NCBI RefSeq assembly: GCF_018604545.1
Contig: NZ_CP075896.1
Location: 6,386,001 to 6,450,000 of the forward strand
Direction: 5' to 3'
Source: Streptomyces koelreuteriae
GTDB lineage: Bacteria; Actinomycetota; Actinomycetes; Streptomycetales; Streptomycetaceae
Length of the DNA stretch: 64,000 nucleotides
Position numbers and translations under genes: made by a program. The notes beneath the pieces are model-generated. The model did no database searches. It was not told the origin of the DNA and saw only the letters and a list, made by a program, of their open reading frames with translations. Shown piece by piece: positions 49,929 to 60,380 of the stretch (positions are counted from its first letter, which is position 1; each line of letters begins with the position of its first letter).

Positions 49929-50017
49929 GATCAGTCCTTTCACAGGCAGGCCCGCCCTTGGTCGGGGGGTAGTGCCGCGCTGGTACCGAACTCCCGATGG
50001 AGCGGTGACTGGCCGTG

Positions 50018-50047
50018 ACTCTAAGCCCGGTGTGGAGGCAGGGTCAG
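50018..50047 (-). promoter_or_regulatory. Candidate HrdB-type promoter of the liv operon
   Basis: On the minus strand CTGACC (50047-50042) and TAGAGT (50023-50018) are 18 bases apart. Transcription would begin near 50011, giving an 80-base leader before GTG 49928. Confidence 0.45.
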
Positions 50048-50380
50048 CGGCGTGGGACGGCTTGTGACTTTCTTGTTATGACGCGGTGGATGCCCGGCTT
50101 CTCCGGCGGACCCTCTCGGCGGGTTTGGCAGCTTTTCTCCGAAGTCCGCATTCTGAGAACCCGCACTTCCGGTTGGCCATGGCCGAGATCGTGCGGTCGG
50201 CGGGGCGCAGGTGACGGGGGCGGGGCGGGAAAGGTTCCGGGGGCGGGCGCGGCCGAAGAGGAAGCCGCGGTGCTGTATTGCGCGCGCGTTACGGAGCGTT
50301 ACGCCGGGAAAGGGGCGGCCCCTGTCCAGGGGGAGTTCCGAACAATTGGAAACAGTTAATTCCACCGTGCTGCCGCGGTG

Positions 50381-50425
50381 AACCGGAACCCGCCTGTTTC
50401 GGCGGGGGAGTTGGCGGGTCCGGTT
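50381..50425 (-). terminator. Hairpin downstream of the thioesterase gene
   Basis: AACCGGAACCCGCC (50381-50394) pairs with GGCGGGTCCGGTT (50413-50425) with one bulged base and an 18-base loop, about 80 bases after the thioesterase stop. Confidence 0.5.
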
Positions 50426-50502
50426 TTGTGTCTACGCGCGTACGCCGCCGCGTGGGTGTTCCCTCGCGGCGGCGTCGAGTCGGGCTGTGTGGTGCGGCCG
50501 GG

Positions 50503-50991
50503 TCAGCGGGCGGAGCGGATCAGTTCCTCGTCGCCCGGGTTCACATCGCGCAGCATGCAGGTGAGCCGGGCGGTACACACCCTTTTGTCGCTTTCGTCCG
50601 TGATGACGATTTCATAGGTGGCGGTCGAGCGCCCCCGGTGCACGGGCGTGGCCACGCCGGTGACGAGGCCGGAGCGTGCCCCGCGGTGGTGGGTGCAGTT
50701 CAGGTCGACGCCCACGGCGATCTTGGAGCTGCCGCCGTGCAGCATGGACCCGACCGAGCCGAGGGTCTCGGCCAGCACCGCGGAGGCCCCGCCGTGCAGC
50801 AGTCCGTAGGGCTGGGTGTTGCCCTCCACCGGCATCGTCCCGACGACCCGGTCCGCGGACGCCTCGAGGATCTGGACGCCCATCCGGGTCCCGAGGTGGC
50901 CCGCGGAGAACAGGGCCAGGAGGTCCACGCCGAGCGCGGCGTACTCGTCGATGACCTCTTGCGGGAACTTCACATGCTGCTGCTCACCCAT
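50503..50991 (-). CDS. PaaI-family hotdog-fold thioesterase
   Basis: The 162-residue protein hydrolyses acyl- or aryl-CoA thioesters; the exact substrate is unknown. The hotdog helix and catalytic region read QPYGLLHGGASAVLAETLGSVG with the HGG motif, followed by VGVDLNCTHHRGARSGLVTG and a C-terminal strand CTARLTCML. No signal peptide. ATG 50991 is the only good start; it is close to the divergent edge of the FdhF-type gene, whose stop lies at 51049 on the same strand. It may be co-transcribed with that gene. Confidence 0.88.
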   Translation of the reverse strand: MGEQQHVKFPQEVIDEYAALGVDLLALFSAGHLGTRMGVQILEASADRVVGTMPVEGNTQPYGLLHGGASAVLAETLGSVGSMLHGGSSKIAVGVDLNCTHHRGARSGLVTGVATPVHRGRSTATYEIVITDESDKRVCTARLTCMLRDVNPGDEELIRSAR

Positions 50992-51048
50992 GGGGCCGGG
51001 CTCCGTTCGTCCTGGTCACTACGGCTACCTCTGTGACTGAGCAAACGC

Positions 51049-53328
<2,280 letters not shown>

Positions 53329-53483
53329 CGCACGCTCCCCTTCCACTGCGCTGTGAGCTACCTCTCCGATCCTCGCACGCGGCGGTGACAACACGTGCGG
53401 GCGGGCTCGGGGCCGAACCCGCCCGGAGCCCGCGCGGCCGGGGGCGGGGCCGAGTGTCAGTGGGGCGTGGCAGGATCGGGGAC

Positions 53484-56210
53484 GTGGCAGAGACAGCAGC
53501 GAAGACGACCGACAAGACCTCCGGCGGCAGCCGCCCACGACTGATGCTCATGGACGGGCACTCGCTGGCCTACCGCGCGTTCTTCGCGCTGCCCGCGGAG
53601 AACTTCACCACCGCGACGGGCCAGCCGACGAACGCGATCTACGGCTTCGCGTCGATGCTGGCCAACACGCTGCGCGACGAGGAGCCCACACACTTCGCGG
53701 TCGCCTTCGACGTCTCCCGCAAGACCTGGCGGTCCCAGGAGTTCACGGAGTACAAGGCGAACCGCTCCAAGACCCCGGACGAGTTCAAGGGCCAGGTCGA
53801 GCTGATCGGCGAGCTCCTCGACGCGATGGGCGCCGCCCGCTTCGCGGTGGACGGCTTCGAGGCGGACGACGTCATCGCCACTCTCGCCACCCAGGCCGAG
53901 GCCGAGGGCTTCGAGGTGCTGATCGTCACCGGCGACCGGGATTCCTTCCAGCTCGTCAGCGAGCACACCACGGTGCTGTACCCGACCAAGGGCGTCTCCG
54001 AGCTGACCCGCTTCACCCCGGAGAAGGTATTCGAGAAGTACGGATTGACGCCCGCGCAGTACCCCGACTTCGCGGCCCTGCGCGGCGACCCCTCCGACAA
54101 CCTCCCCGGCATCCCCGGCGTCGGCGAGAAGACCGCCGCGAAGTGGATCAACCAGTTCGGCTCCTTCGCGGACCTCGTCGAGCGCGTCGAGGAAGTCAAG
54201 GGCAAGGCCGGCCAGAACCTCCGCGACCACCTCGAAGCGGTCAAGCTCAACCGCCGCCTCACCGAGCTGGAGCGGCAGGTCGAGCTCCCCAAGGGCGTCA
54301 CCGACCTGGAGCGGGCCGCCTACGACCGCACGGCCGTCGCGGTGGTCCTGGACACCCTGGAGATCCGCAACCCCTCGCTGCGCGAGCGGCTCTTCGCCGT
54401 CGACCCCGGCGCCGAGGAGGCCGAGACCACCCCGGTCAGCACGGAGGGCGTGGAGCTGGACGGCAAGGTGCTCGGCACCGGCGAGCTGACCGCCTGGCTC
54501 ACCGAGCACGGCACCGGGCCCCTCGGCATCGCCACGGTCGACACCTGGGCGCTCGGCACCGGCTCCGTCGCCGAGATCGCGCTCGCCGCGCCCGGCGGAC
54601 CGGCCGCCTGGTTCGACCCCTCCCAGCTCGACGAGGCCGACGAGACGGCCTTCGCCGCCTGGCTCGCCGACGCCGAGCGGCCCAAGACCTTCCACAACGC
54701 CAAGGGCGCCATGCGCGTCTTCGCCGAGCACGGCTGGAGCGTCGAGGGCGTGCGCATGGACACCGCGCTCGCCGCCTACCTGGTCAAGCCGGGCCGCCGC
54801 TCCTTCGACCTGGACGCGCTGTCCCTGGAGTACCTGCACCGCGAGCTGACCCCGGCCGCCGCTGCCGACGGCCAGCTCGCCTTCGGCGCGGACGAAGGCG
54901 CCGAGGCCGAGGCCCTGATGATCCAGGCCCGTGCCGTCCTCGACCTGGGCCAGGCCTTCGAGGGCCGCCTGGAGGAGGTCGGCGCCGCCGATCTCCTGCG
55001 CGACATGGAGCTGCCCACGTCCGCGCTGCTCGCCCGCATGGAGCGGCACGGCATCGCGGCCGACCGGGCCCATCTGGAGGCCATGGAGCAGATGTTCGCC
55101 GGCGCCGTCCAGCAGGCGGTGAAGGAGGCCCACGCGGCAGCCGGGCACGAGTTCAACCTGGGCTCGCCCAAGCAGCTCCAGGAAGTCCTCTTCGGTGAGC
55201 TGGCCCTGCCCAAGACCAAGCGCACCAAGACCGGCTACACCACGGACGCCGACGCCCTCGCCTGGCTCGCCGGCCAGACGGACAACGAGCTGCCGGTGAT
55301 CATGCTCCGCCACCGCGAGCAGGCCAAGCTCCGGGTCACCGTCGAGGGCCTGATCAAGACGATCGCCGCGGACGGCCGGATCCACACCACCTTCAACCAG
55401 ACGGTCGCCGCCACCGGCCGCCTGTCCTCGACGGACCCGAACCTGCAGAACATCCCGGTCCGCACCGACGAGGGCCGCGCCATCCGCCGCGGCTTCGTCG
55501 TCGGCGAGGGCTTCGAGTCCCTGATGACGGCCGACTACAGCCAGATCGAACTGCGCGTGATGGCCCACCTCTCCGAGGACGAGGGCCTGATCGAGGCCTT
55601 CACCTCGGGCGAGGACCTGCACACCACGGCCGCCTCCCAGGTCTTCGCGGTCGAGCCGACCGCCGTGGACGCCGAGATGCGCCGCAAGATCAAGGCCATG
55701 TCGTACGGCCTGGCCTACGGACTGTCCGCCTTCGGCCTCTCCCAGCAGCTGAACATCGAGGCGGCCGAGGCCCGCGCCCTGATGGACGCGTACTTCGAGC
55801 GGTTCGGCGGCGTACGGGACTATCTGCGCCGCGCGGTCGACGAGGCCCGGGCCACGGGCTACACGGCGACGCTCTTCGGGCGCCGCCGCTACCTCCCCGA
55901 CCTCAACAGCGACAACCGCCAGCGTCGCGAGGCGGCGGAGCGGATGGCCCTCAACGCGCCCATCCAGGGCACGGCGGCCGACATCGTGAAGATCGCCATG
56001 CTCAAGGTGGGCCGCGCTCTGGAGGAGGCCGGGCTGGAGTCCCGGATGCTGCTCCAGGTGCACGACGAAGTCGTACTGGAGATCGCCCCGGGCGAGCGCG
56101 CGGCCGCCGAGGAACTCGTCCGCCGCGAGATGGCCGACGCGGTGCACCTCCGCGTCCCGCTGGGCGTCTCGGTGGGCGCGGGGGCGGACTGGGAGTCGGC
56201 GGCACACTAG
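53484..56210 (+). CDS. polA: DNA polymerase I
   Basis: The 908-residue enzyme fills gaps in repair and replaces Okazaki primers. The N-terminal 5'-3' exonuclease (about 20-310) has MDGHSLAYRAFF, TEYKANR and GIPGVGEKTAAKW. The central 3'-5' exonuclease-like domain lacks the usual catalytic acidic residues, as in other actinobacteria. The polymerase domain shows TGRLSSTDPNLQNIP, DYSQIELRVMAH (catalytic Asp), RRKIKAMSYGLAYGLS and LQVHDEVVLE (catalytic Asp/Glu). GTG 53484 is chosen because GGGGAC precedes it and the protein then has family length; the longer frame from 53385 covers a GC hairpin. Confidence 0.97.
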   Translation: MAETAAKTTDKTSGGSRPRLMLMDGHSLAYRAFFALPAENFTTATGQPTNAIYGFASMLANTLRDEEPTHFAVAFDVSRKTWRSQEFTEYKANRSKTPDEFKGQVELIGELLDAMGAARFAVDGFEADDVIATLATQAEAEGFEVLIVTGDRDSFQLVSEHTTVLYPTKGVSELTRFTPEKVFEKYGLTPAQYPDFAALRGDPSDNLPGIPGVGEKTAAKWINQFGSFADLVERVEEVKGKAGQNLRDHLEAVKLNRRLTELERQVELPKGVTDLERAAYDRTAVAVVLDTLEIRNPSLRERLFAVDPGAEEAETTPVSTEGVELDGKVLGTGELTAWLTEHGTGPLGIATVDTWALGTGSVAEIALAAPGGPAAWFDPSQLDEADETAFAAWLADAERPKTFHNAKGAMRVFAEHGWSVEGVRMDTALAAYLVKPGRRSFDLDALSLEYLHRELTPAAAADGQLAFGADEGAEAEALMIQARAVLDLGQAFEGRLEEVGAADLLRDMELPTSALLARMERHGIAADRAHLEAMEQMFAGAVQQAVKEAHAAAGHEFNLGSPKQLQEVLFGELALPKTKRTKTGYTTDADALAWLAGQTDNELPVIMLRHREQAKLRVTVEGLIKTIAADGRIHTTFNQTVAATGRLSSTDPNLQNIPVRTDEGRAIRRGFVVGEGFESLMTADYSQIELRVMAHLSEDEGLIEAFTSGEDLHTTAASQVFAVEPTAVDAEMRRKIKAMSYGLAYGLSAFGLSQQLNIEAAEARALMDAYFERFGGVRDYLRRAVDEARATGYTATLFGRRRYLPDLNSDNRQRREAAERMALNAPIQGTAADIVKIAMLKVGRALEEAGLESRMLLQVHDEVVLEIAPGERAAAEELVRREMADAVHLRVPLGVSVGAGADWESAAH

Positions 56211-56217
56211 GCGCTGC

Positions 56218-56290
56218 GCTGCTTGGGCCGGGCTGGGTTGCTTGGGTCGGGCTGGGCTGCTTGGGCTGGGCTGCTTGGGCCGGGCTGGGC
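56218..56290 (+). repeat. 19-bp tandem repeat array
   Basis: About four copies of GCTGCTTGGGCCGGGCTGG or close variants, at 56218-56236, 56237-56255, a shortened copy from 56256, and a final copy ending near 56290. It begins 8 bases after the polA stop. Confidence 0.75.
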
Positions 56291-56408
56291 GGGGAGCAGG
56301 GGCGGGGTGGTGCTTCGGGGCCGGGGCGTGTCGGGTGGCCGGAGAAGGCCGCCGCGGTTCCGTCCCGCCTCCGCCTAGGTACCGGCCCTGGCCTGGCCGG
56401 TCCCACTC

Positions 56409-56689
56409 TGGCCTCGATCCCATCCGAGTCGGGCCTGGCCCTCCCGGTCTCACCCTGGCCTCGATCCCGTCCGGGCACTGCCTCAGCCGGGCCTGGCCCG
56501 CCCCATCCAACCCTGGCCCCGATCCCGTCCGGGCACTGCCTCAGCCGGGCCCGGCCCGCCCCATCCAACCCTGGCCCCGTTCACATCCGGGCACCCGCCT
56601 CAGTCGGGCCCAGCCCTGACTCGGTCCCACCCTCGCCCCGATCTCATCCGGGCACCCGCCCCGGCCGAGCCCGCCCCACCCCGGCCCCC
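56409..56689 (+). repeat. Imperfect 58-bp minisatellite, five units
   Basis: Units begin with TGGCCYCGATCCCRTCCG at 56409 (47 bp), 56456 (58 bp), 56514 (58 bp), 56572 (61 bp) and 56633 (about 57 bp, less regular). The second and third differ at only two of 58 positions. Each contains CCGGGCAC...GCCTCAGYCGGGCC and ends in a CC(A)ACCC-type block. Confidence 0.8.
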
Positions 56690-56757
56690 GCCAAAACCAT
56701 CACTCGCGTGGCCCCCGTGAAGGCGCCCCCGCCCCCGACCGTCGCAAAGATGCGGGC

Positions 56758-57228
56758 ATGGGTATACGCACGCTCCTCGGCCGCACGGCACCAGGCGTGG
56801 CGCTTGCGCCGGTCCGGGTCTACGCGGTCGACGCCAGCACGCTCCGCGTCCCCGAGACCCTCGCCATGGCCCTGCGCCGGACGGAGGCGGATCTCCGTAG
56901 CCGCCTGACCTTCGGACGCCGGCCCACCGACTCCACCGACCCTGGCGGCTTGCCCACCACCGGGCCCTCGGAGACCGGCGACCTGCCCGGCAGCCCCGAG
57001 ACACCCGGCGAAACCGGCGGAACCACCACCCGCCGGACCTGGGCAGACCGGGCGCGCGGCTATCTGAGCCTCGTCCTCACCCTGCTCCCACGGCCGCGCC
57101 CCGCGCACACCACCATCACGGTGTACATCGCGACCAGCGAGCCCCTCAGCGAGCGGCCGGACGGCTCGGCTCCGTATCGCCGGCACGGTCAGAACCACCG
57201 AGGGCCGGAACCGGACGCCGCGCCCTGA
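56758..57228 (+). CDS. Small hypothetical protein
   Basis: The 156-residue product is not assigned to a named family. It starts MGIRTLLGR, has RVPETLAMALRRTEADLRSRL as a helix, a disordered Pro/Gly/Thr-rich middle (62-92), a hydrophobic AR-GYLSLVLTLLP segment near 98-110 and HTTITVYIATSE at 117-127. Third-codon GC is high across the frame, and I recall similar small proteins in other Streptomyces, so it is probably real. Its last 83 bases overlap the convergent DUF4184 gene. Confidence 0.55.
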   Translation: MGIRTLLGRTAPGVALAPVRVYAVDASTLRVPETLAMALRRTEADLRSRLTFGRRPTDSTDPGGLPTTGPSETGDLPGSPETPGETGGTTTRRTWADRARGYLSLVLTLLPRPRPAHTTITVYIATSEPLSERPDGSAPYRRHGQNHRGPEPDAAP

Positions 57229-58003
57229 CCACCACGGCGTACAGCAGCAGCGCGGGGACGAGCCCCGCCCCCGCGCCGAAGCACACCGTCGGAATGATCT
57301 CCCACGGCTTCGCGGCCGATCCCCAGTAGGCCCACCACCCCGCCGCCCGCTGCACCGCACCCACCAGCGGGAAACCGCCGATCACGGCACCGGCCGCCCA
57401 ACGGTCCCGCACCGCCAGCACCGGGACCCCCACCGGCTCACCCACCGGCATCCGCCGCAGCGCGCGCACCACGAACACGGCGATCACCACCGCGGCCACC
57501 GCAGAACCGCCGTACTGCAGGTACCAGTACAGCGGCGAGCCCGCCACCTCACGGCCCAGCACCGGGAACAGCCGCATCCCCCACCGGTCGAGATGCGTGA
57601 ACGCGTCCCACACGACGTGCGTCAGCGCACCGAGCACGGCAGACACGTACCAACGCACCACCAGGGAGGGCGTCACCCGCGCGCGTGGCGCCCCGCATCG
57701 CACCAGGGCCGCCACCCGCCCCTGCCGGGCCCGCGGCAGCAACGCCACCAGCGGCTCGCGCATCAGCAGCCACAGCCCCACCAGCGCCCAGGCGATGAGC
57801 ACATCGACCGTGAACACCCCGGGGAACGCGTGCGTGACGTCACCGAACTCCATCGCCCCGGACTGCACACTCGCCGCGTAGTAGGTCATGTCGGGCGCGA
57901 AGGACCCCGCCACGAGGACCGACGGCACCAGTCGGCCCCGGCCGGTCCCGTCGGTGCGTACGGCGGGCAGTACGGCTGCCGCGTGGCTCAGCGTGAACGG
58001 CAA
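57146..58003 (-). CDS. DUF4184 family membrane protein, TTG start
   Basis: The 285-residue integral membrane protein has the family N terminus PFTLSHAAAVLP, the GSFAPDMTYYA segment, a HVVWDAFTHLDRWG block with His and Asp residues, and about five hydrophobic helices. Function is unknown; the conserved His/Asp suggest a metal-binding membrane hydrolase of the phosphatase/YdjM type, which is inference. A TTG at 58003 is chosen because GGAG lies 5 bases before it and family members begin exactly there; the open frame continues upstream to 58429 without similarity. The 3' end overlaps a convergent small gene. Confidence 0.83.
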   Translation of the reverse strand: MPFTLSHAAAVLPAVRTDGTGRGRLVPSVLVAGSFAPDMTYYAASVQSGAMEFGDVTHAFPGVFTVDVLIAWALVGLWLLMREPLVALLPRARQGRVAALVRCGAPRARVTPSLVVRWYVSAVLGALTHVVWDAFTHLDRWGMRLFPVLGREVAGSPLYWYLQYGGSAVAAVVIAVFVVRALRRMPVGEPVGVPVLAVRDRWAAGAVIGGFPLVGAVQRAAGWWAYWGSAAKPWEIIPTVCFGAGAGLVPALLLYAVVVRARRPVPALGGSDRAGDTEPSRPAAR

Positions 58004-58108
58004 CTCTGCTCCAAGTGACGGTCGTTGCGGGAGGATCGGACGGCCCAGTATGCGGGAAGCCGAACACCGGACGCCCGTCACGCCCGCCACATGACCAACC
58101 GGTGAAAA

Positions 58109-58130
58109 TCGGGCACGAACGGGTGCCCGA
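58109..58130 (+). promoter_or_regulatory. Perfect 8-bp inverted repeat in the divergent region
   Basis: TCGGGCAC (58109-58116) and GTGCCCGA (58123-58130) flank a GAACGG loop, about 190 bases before the transglycosylase start. It could be an operator or leader hairpin. Confidence 0.35.
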
Positions 58131-58231
58131 GCAAAGGAAGTTGCCGTAGGGTCGCCAGGGTCACCGTGCCGGGGGCGAGAGACAGGCGCGTCGGAGGGCA
58201 ACCACTGGGGCCGGTCGATCGTCACAACAGA

Positions 58232-58266
58232 GCGAACGCAACAGAAGAACGCGAACGCAACAGAAG
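58232..58266 (+). repeat. Two exact 16-bp direct repeats in the transglycosylase leader
   Basis: GCGAACGCAACAGAAG occurs at 58232-58247 and 58251-58266, a 19-base period, 50-90 bases before the ATG at 58319. The repeat is A-rich for this genome. Confidence 0.6.
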
Positions 58267-58318
58267 TGCGCGACAGACAGAGACGGGCGCCGGTGCGTCC
58301 ACGGGAGGGGTTCACTCT

Positions 58319-60082
58319 ATGGCGGCGCAATTCGGCAGGAGGCTGCGCAAGGGGGCGGCTACCACCGCCGTGGCCGCGGTAGCGGTCGCGGCACTGTCCG
58401 CCTCCCAGGCTCCGGGCGTGAACGACCACGGCAGACAGACCGCGGCGGACGCCACGCCCTCACCCGACGCGAGTGCCTCCGAGAGCAGTGCCACCGGCAA
58501 CTCGCCGTACTACACGGACCTGCCGCCGCTCAAGAGCCCCAACCCGTCCCCGAGCACCGGCACCGGCCCCGTGACCCCCGGAACCAGCGAGGCGGGCATC
58601 CCCGCGACCGTCCTCGACGCCTACAAGAAGGCCGAGACCGCGCTGAACGAGGCCAAGCCGGGCTGCAACCTGCCCTGGCAACTCCTCGCCGCCATCGGCA
58701 AGGTGGAGTCGGGCCAGGCCCGCGGCGGCCGCGTCGACGCCGACGGCACGACGACCTCGCCCATCCTCGGCCCCCAGCTCGACGGCAACGGCTTCGCCCT
58801 CATCCGGGACACCGACGACGGCGCCTACGACGGCAACAGCTCCTACGACCAGGCCGTCGGCCCCATGCAGTTCATCCCGTCCACCTGGCAGTGGGCCGGC
58901 CGCGACGGCAACGCCGACGGCAAGAAGGACCCCAACAACATCTACGACGCGGCGCTCGCCGCCGGGCACTACCTGTGCCGCTTCGACTGGGACCTGTCCG
59001 ACCAGGACGACCTCGACCGCGCGATCCTCAGCTACAACAACTCGCGGGAGTACCTGAACCTGGTCATGCGCTGGGTGGAGTACTACCGCAAGGGCACGCA
59101 CGAGATCCCCGACGGCACCGGCACACTGCCCGACAACCGCAGCGACGACGGAGCCGGGACGAGCCCTTCGCCCTCCACACCGAGCACGCCGACGACCCCG
59201 AGCAATCCGACCACGCCGGCTCCGGGCAACTCGAAGCCCAAGCCCGACCCCAGGCCCAGCCCGCCCGAGAAGCCCGGCGGCGGCGCGACGACCCCGAAGC
59301 CGCCGACCGACCCCGGCGGCACCCCGACCCCGCCGCCCTCGACGCCTCCCACGAACACCGACACGGTGGACCACCTGGAGGACGCCGGAACCGCCAAGCT
59401 CACCGCCATGGCCGGGGACGCGTTCACCAAGCGGATCAGCACCCGCGCCGAGACGAAGGCCGGCAAGGCCGTCGCCAAGGTCAGGGTCCGCTTCACGATC
59501 ATCGGCAGCACGGACACCACCTTCACCGGCGGCGAGAACGTGGCCACGGTCGCCACCAACAGCTCCGGCGTCGCCGTCGCTCCCGCTCTCCAAGCGGGGG
59601 AGAAGACGGGTGAGGTCACCGTCCGCGCCACCGTCGTGGGCCGCACGGTCGCCGGCCTCGACTACAAGGCCACCGTCACCGAACGCGCCGCCGACGCCCT
59701 CGCCCGCACCGGTGACGCCGCGCTGACCTGCGCCCCGGGCGGCGAGTTCGCGAACCAGGTCGAGGTGAAGGCCACGTACAAGGGCGCCGTCGCCGACGGC
59801 GTCGCGGCCACCGCCACACTGATCAAGTCGGCGGACGACCCGACCGCCACCGACAAGGGCCCCTACTTCAAGGACGCCGACGGCAAGGCCGTACGCACCC
59901 TGAAGGCCCTGAAGACGGACTCGAAGGGCCTGCTGAAGCTGCCGAAGCTGTACGCGGACGACACCACCGGCACGTTCCTGCTCCGCATCAACACCGCGGG
60001 CGGTGCGACGCTCACCGTCGAACTGACCGTGGCGGCGGCCGAGACGTCCTCGCCAAGCCCGTCCACGAGCCCCGACGCGTAG
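58319..60082 (+). CDS. Secreted lytic murein transglycosylase
   Basis: The 587-residue protein cleaves peptidoglycan glycan strands. An N-terminal signal (RRLRKGAATTAVAAVAVAALSASQA) is followed by a Ser/Pro/Thr linker. The SLT_2/MltB-type catalytic domain spans about 95-265: AIGKVESGQARGGRVD with the catalytic Glu, DQAVGPMQFIPSTWQW, NIYDAALAAGHYLC and AILSYNNSREYLNLVMRWVEYY. A long Pro/Thr/Ser-rich spacer (about 275-350) leads to two Ig-like repeats of the bacterial big-domain type at the C terminus. ATG 58319 follows GGGAGG. A very strong terminator follows. Similar genes respond to c-di-AMP or sigE in Streptomyces. Confidence 0.9.
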   Translation: MAAQFGRRLRKGAATTAVAAVAVAALSASQAPGVNDHGRQTAADATPSPDASASESSATGNSPYYTDLPPLKSPNPSPSTGTGPVTPGTSEAGIPATVLDAYKKAETALNEAKPGCNLPWQLLAAIGKVESGQARGGRVDADGTTTSPILGPQLDGNGFALIRDTDDGAYDGNSSYDQAVGPMQFIPSTWQWAGRDGNADGKKDPNNIYDAALAAGHYLCRFDWDLSDQDDLDRAILSYNNSREYLNLVMRWVEYYRKGTHEIPDGTGTLPDNRSDDGAGTSPSPSTPSTPTTPSNPTTPAPGNSKPKPDPRPSPPEKPGGGATTPKPPTDPGGTPTPPPSTPPTNTDTVDHLEDAGTAKLTAMAGDAFTKRISTRAETKAGKAVAKVRVRFTIIGSTDTTFTGGENVATVATNSSGVAVAPALQAGEKTGEVTVRATVVGRTVAGLDYKATVTERAADALARTGDAALTCAPGGEFANQVEVKATYKGAVADGVAATATLIKSADDPTATDKGPYFKDADGKAVRTLKALKTDSKGLLKLPKLYADDTTGTFLLRINTAGGATLTVELTVAAAETSSPSPSTSPDA

Positions 60083-60098
60083 CTCTCAGGTACTACGG

Positions 60099-60128
60099 AC
60101 GACGCCCCTCTTACAGGAGGGGCGTCGT
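60099..60128 (+). terminator. Terminator hairpin after the transglycosylase gene
   Basis: ACGACGCCCCTC (60099-60110) pairs perfectly with GAGGGGCGTCGT (60117-60128) around a 6-base loop, 16 bases after the stop; TGTGTGTG follows. Confidence 0.8.
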
Positions 60129-60220
60129 TGTGTGTGCAACGTGTTCTCATCTCTGCCTCGCGTTGCTACGGTGCGGACAAACCTGACGGTGTATCAGCTC
60201 AACCGTGGGGAGGCCCCCGT

Positions 60221-60355
60221 ATGCGCACCCTCGTCGCCGCCGCCACCGGCCTCGCCCTCGCGTTCGCCGTGGTCCTGACGCTGACCGCCCTCGGCACCCC
60301 CTCGGGCGGGACGTCCCCGAAGCCGCTGCTGACGACGGTGCCCGCACACCCCTGA
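60221..60355 (+). CDS. SPW_0924-family small membrane protein
   Basis: The 44-residue protein is MRTLVAAATG followed by one hydrophobic helix (ALAFAVVLTLTALG) and a short SPKPLLTTVPAHP tail, the pattern of the SPW_0924 family found widely in Streptomyces. Function is unknown; a single-span membrane or exported peptide. ATG 60221 has a strong GGGGAGG. The frame could be extended upstream to 60128 but that part lies in the terminator region. The DUF3068 gene follows 25 bases later. Confidence 0.8.
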   Translation: MRTLVAAATGLALAFAVVLTLTALGTPSGGTSPKPLLTTVPAHP

Positions 60356-60380
60356 CCGCCCGCCCGGGACGGAGGCCGAG

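Larger units (their letters stand above)
49929..50502 (-). other. Gene-free region upstream of livK
   Basis: About 570 bases without a supportable gene. It contains the candidate liv promoter (50018-50047), a GGCCATGGCC palindrome near 50175, two GTTAC direct repeats near 50288-50303, and the hairpin at 50381-50425 after the thioesterase gene. The frames open on either strand have no family similarity. Confidence 0.55.
56211..56757. other. Gene-free tandem-repeat region after polA
   Basis: This 547-base stretch has no supportable gene. It consists of a short G-rich tandem array (56218-56290), a unique GC-rich piece, and a pyrimidine-rich minisatellite (56409-56689). Frames open across it are repeat artefacts rich in Pro, Gly and Arg. 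Confidence 0.7.
58004..58318 (+). other. Divergent promoter region between DUF4184 and transglycosylase genes
   Basis: These 315 bases hold no gene. They contain the hairpin at 58109-58130 and the 16-bp direct repeats at 58232-58266, both likely in the leader of the transglycosylase mRNA. I looked for the c-di-AMP (ydaO) riboswitch often found before such genes and did not recognise its conserved blocks. Confidence 0.5.

Noticed and set aside
50288..50312. GlnR-like GTTAC repeats upstream of liv
   Set aside because: Spacing between half-sites is five bases instead of six and no GAAAC half follows correctly.
56409..56689. CRISPR array
   Set aside because: Units are contiguous and similar over their full length; there are no unique spacers and no cas genes.
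58020..58318. c-di-AMP (ydaO) riboswitch before the transglycosylase
   Set aside because: I could not find the conserved paired blocks of this class by eye; a covariance-model search would be decisive.
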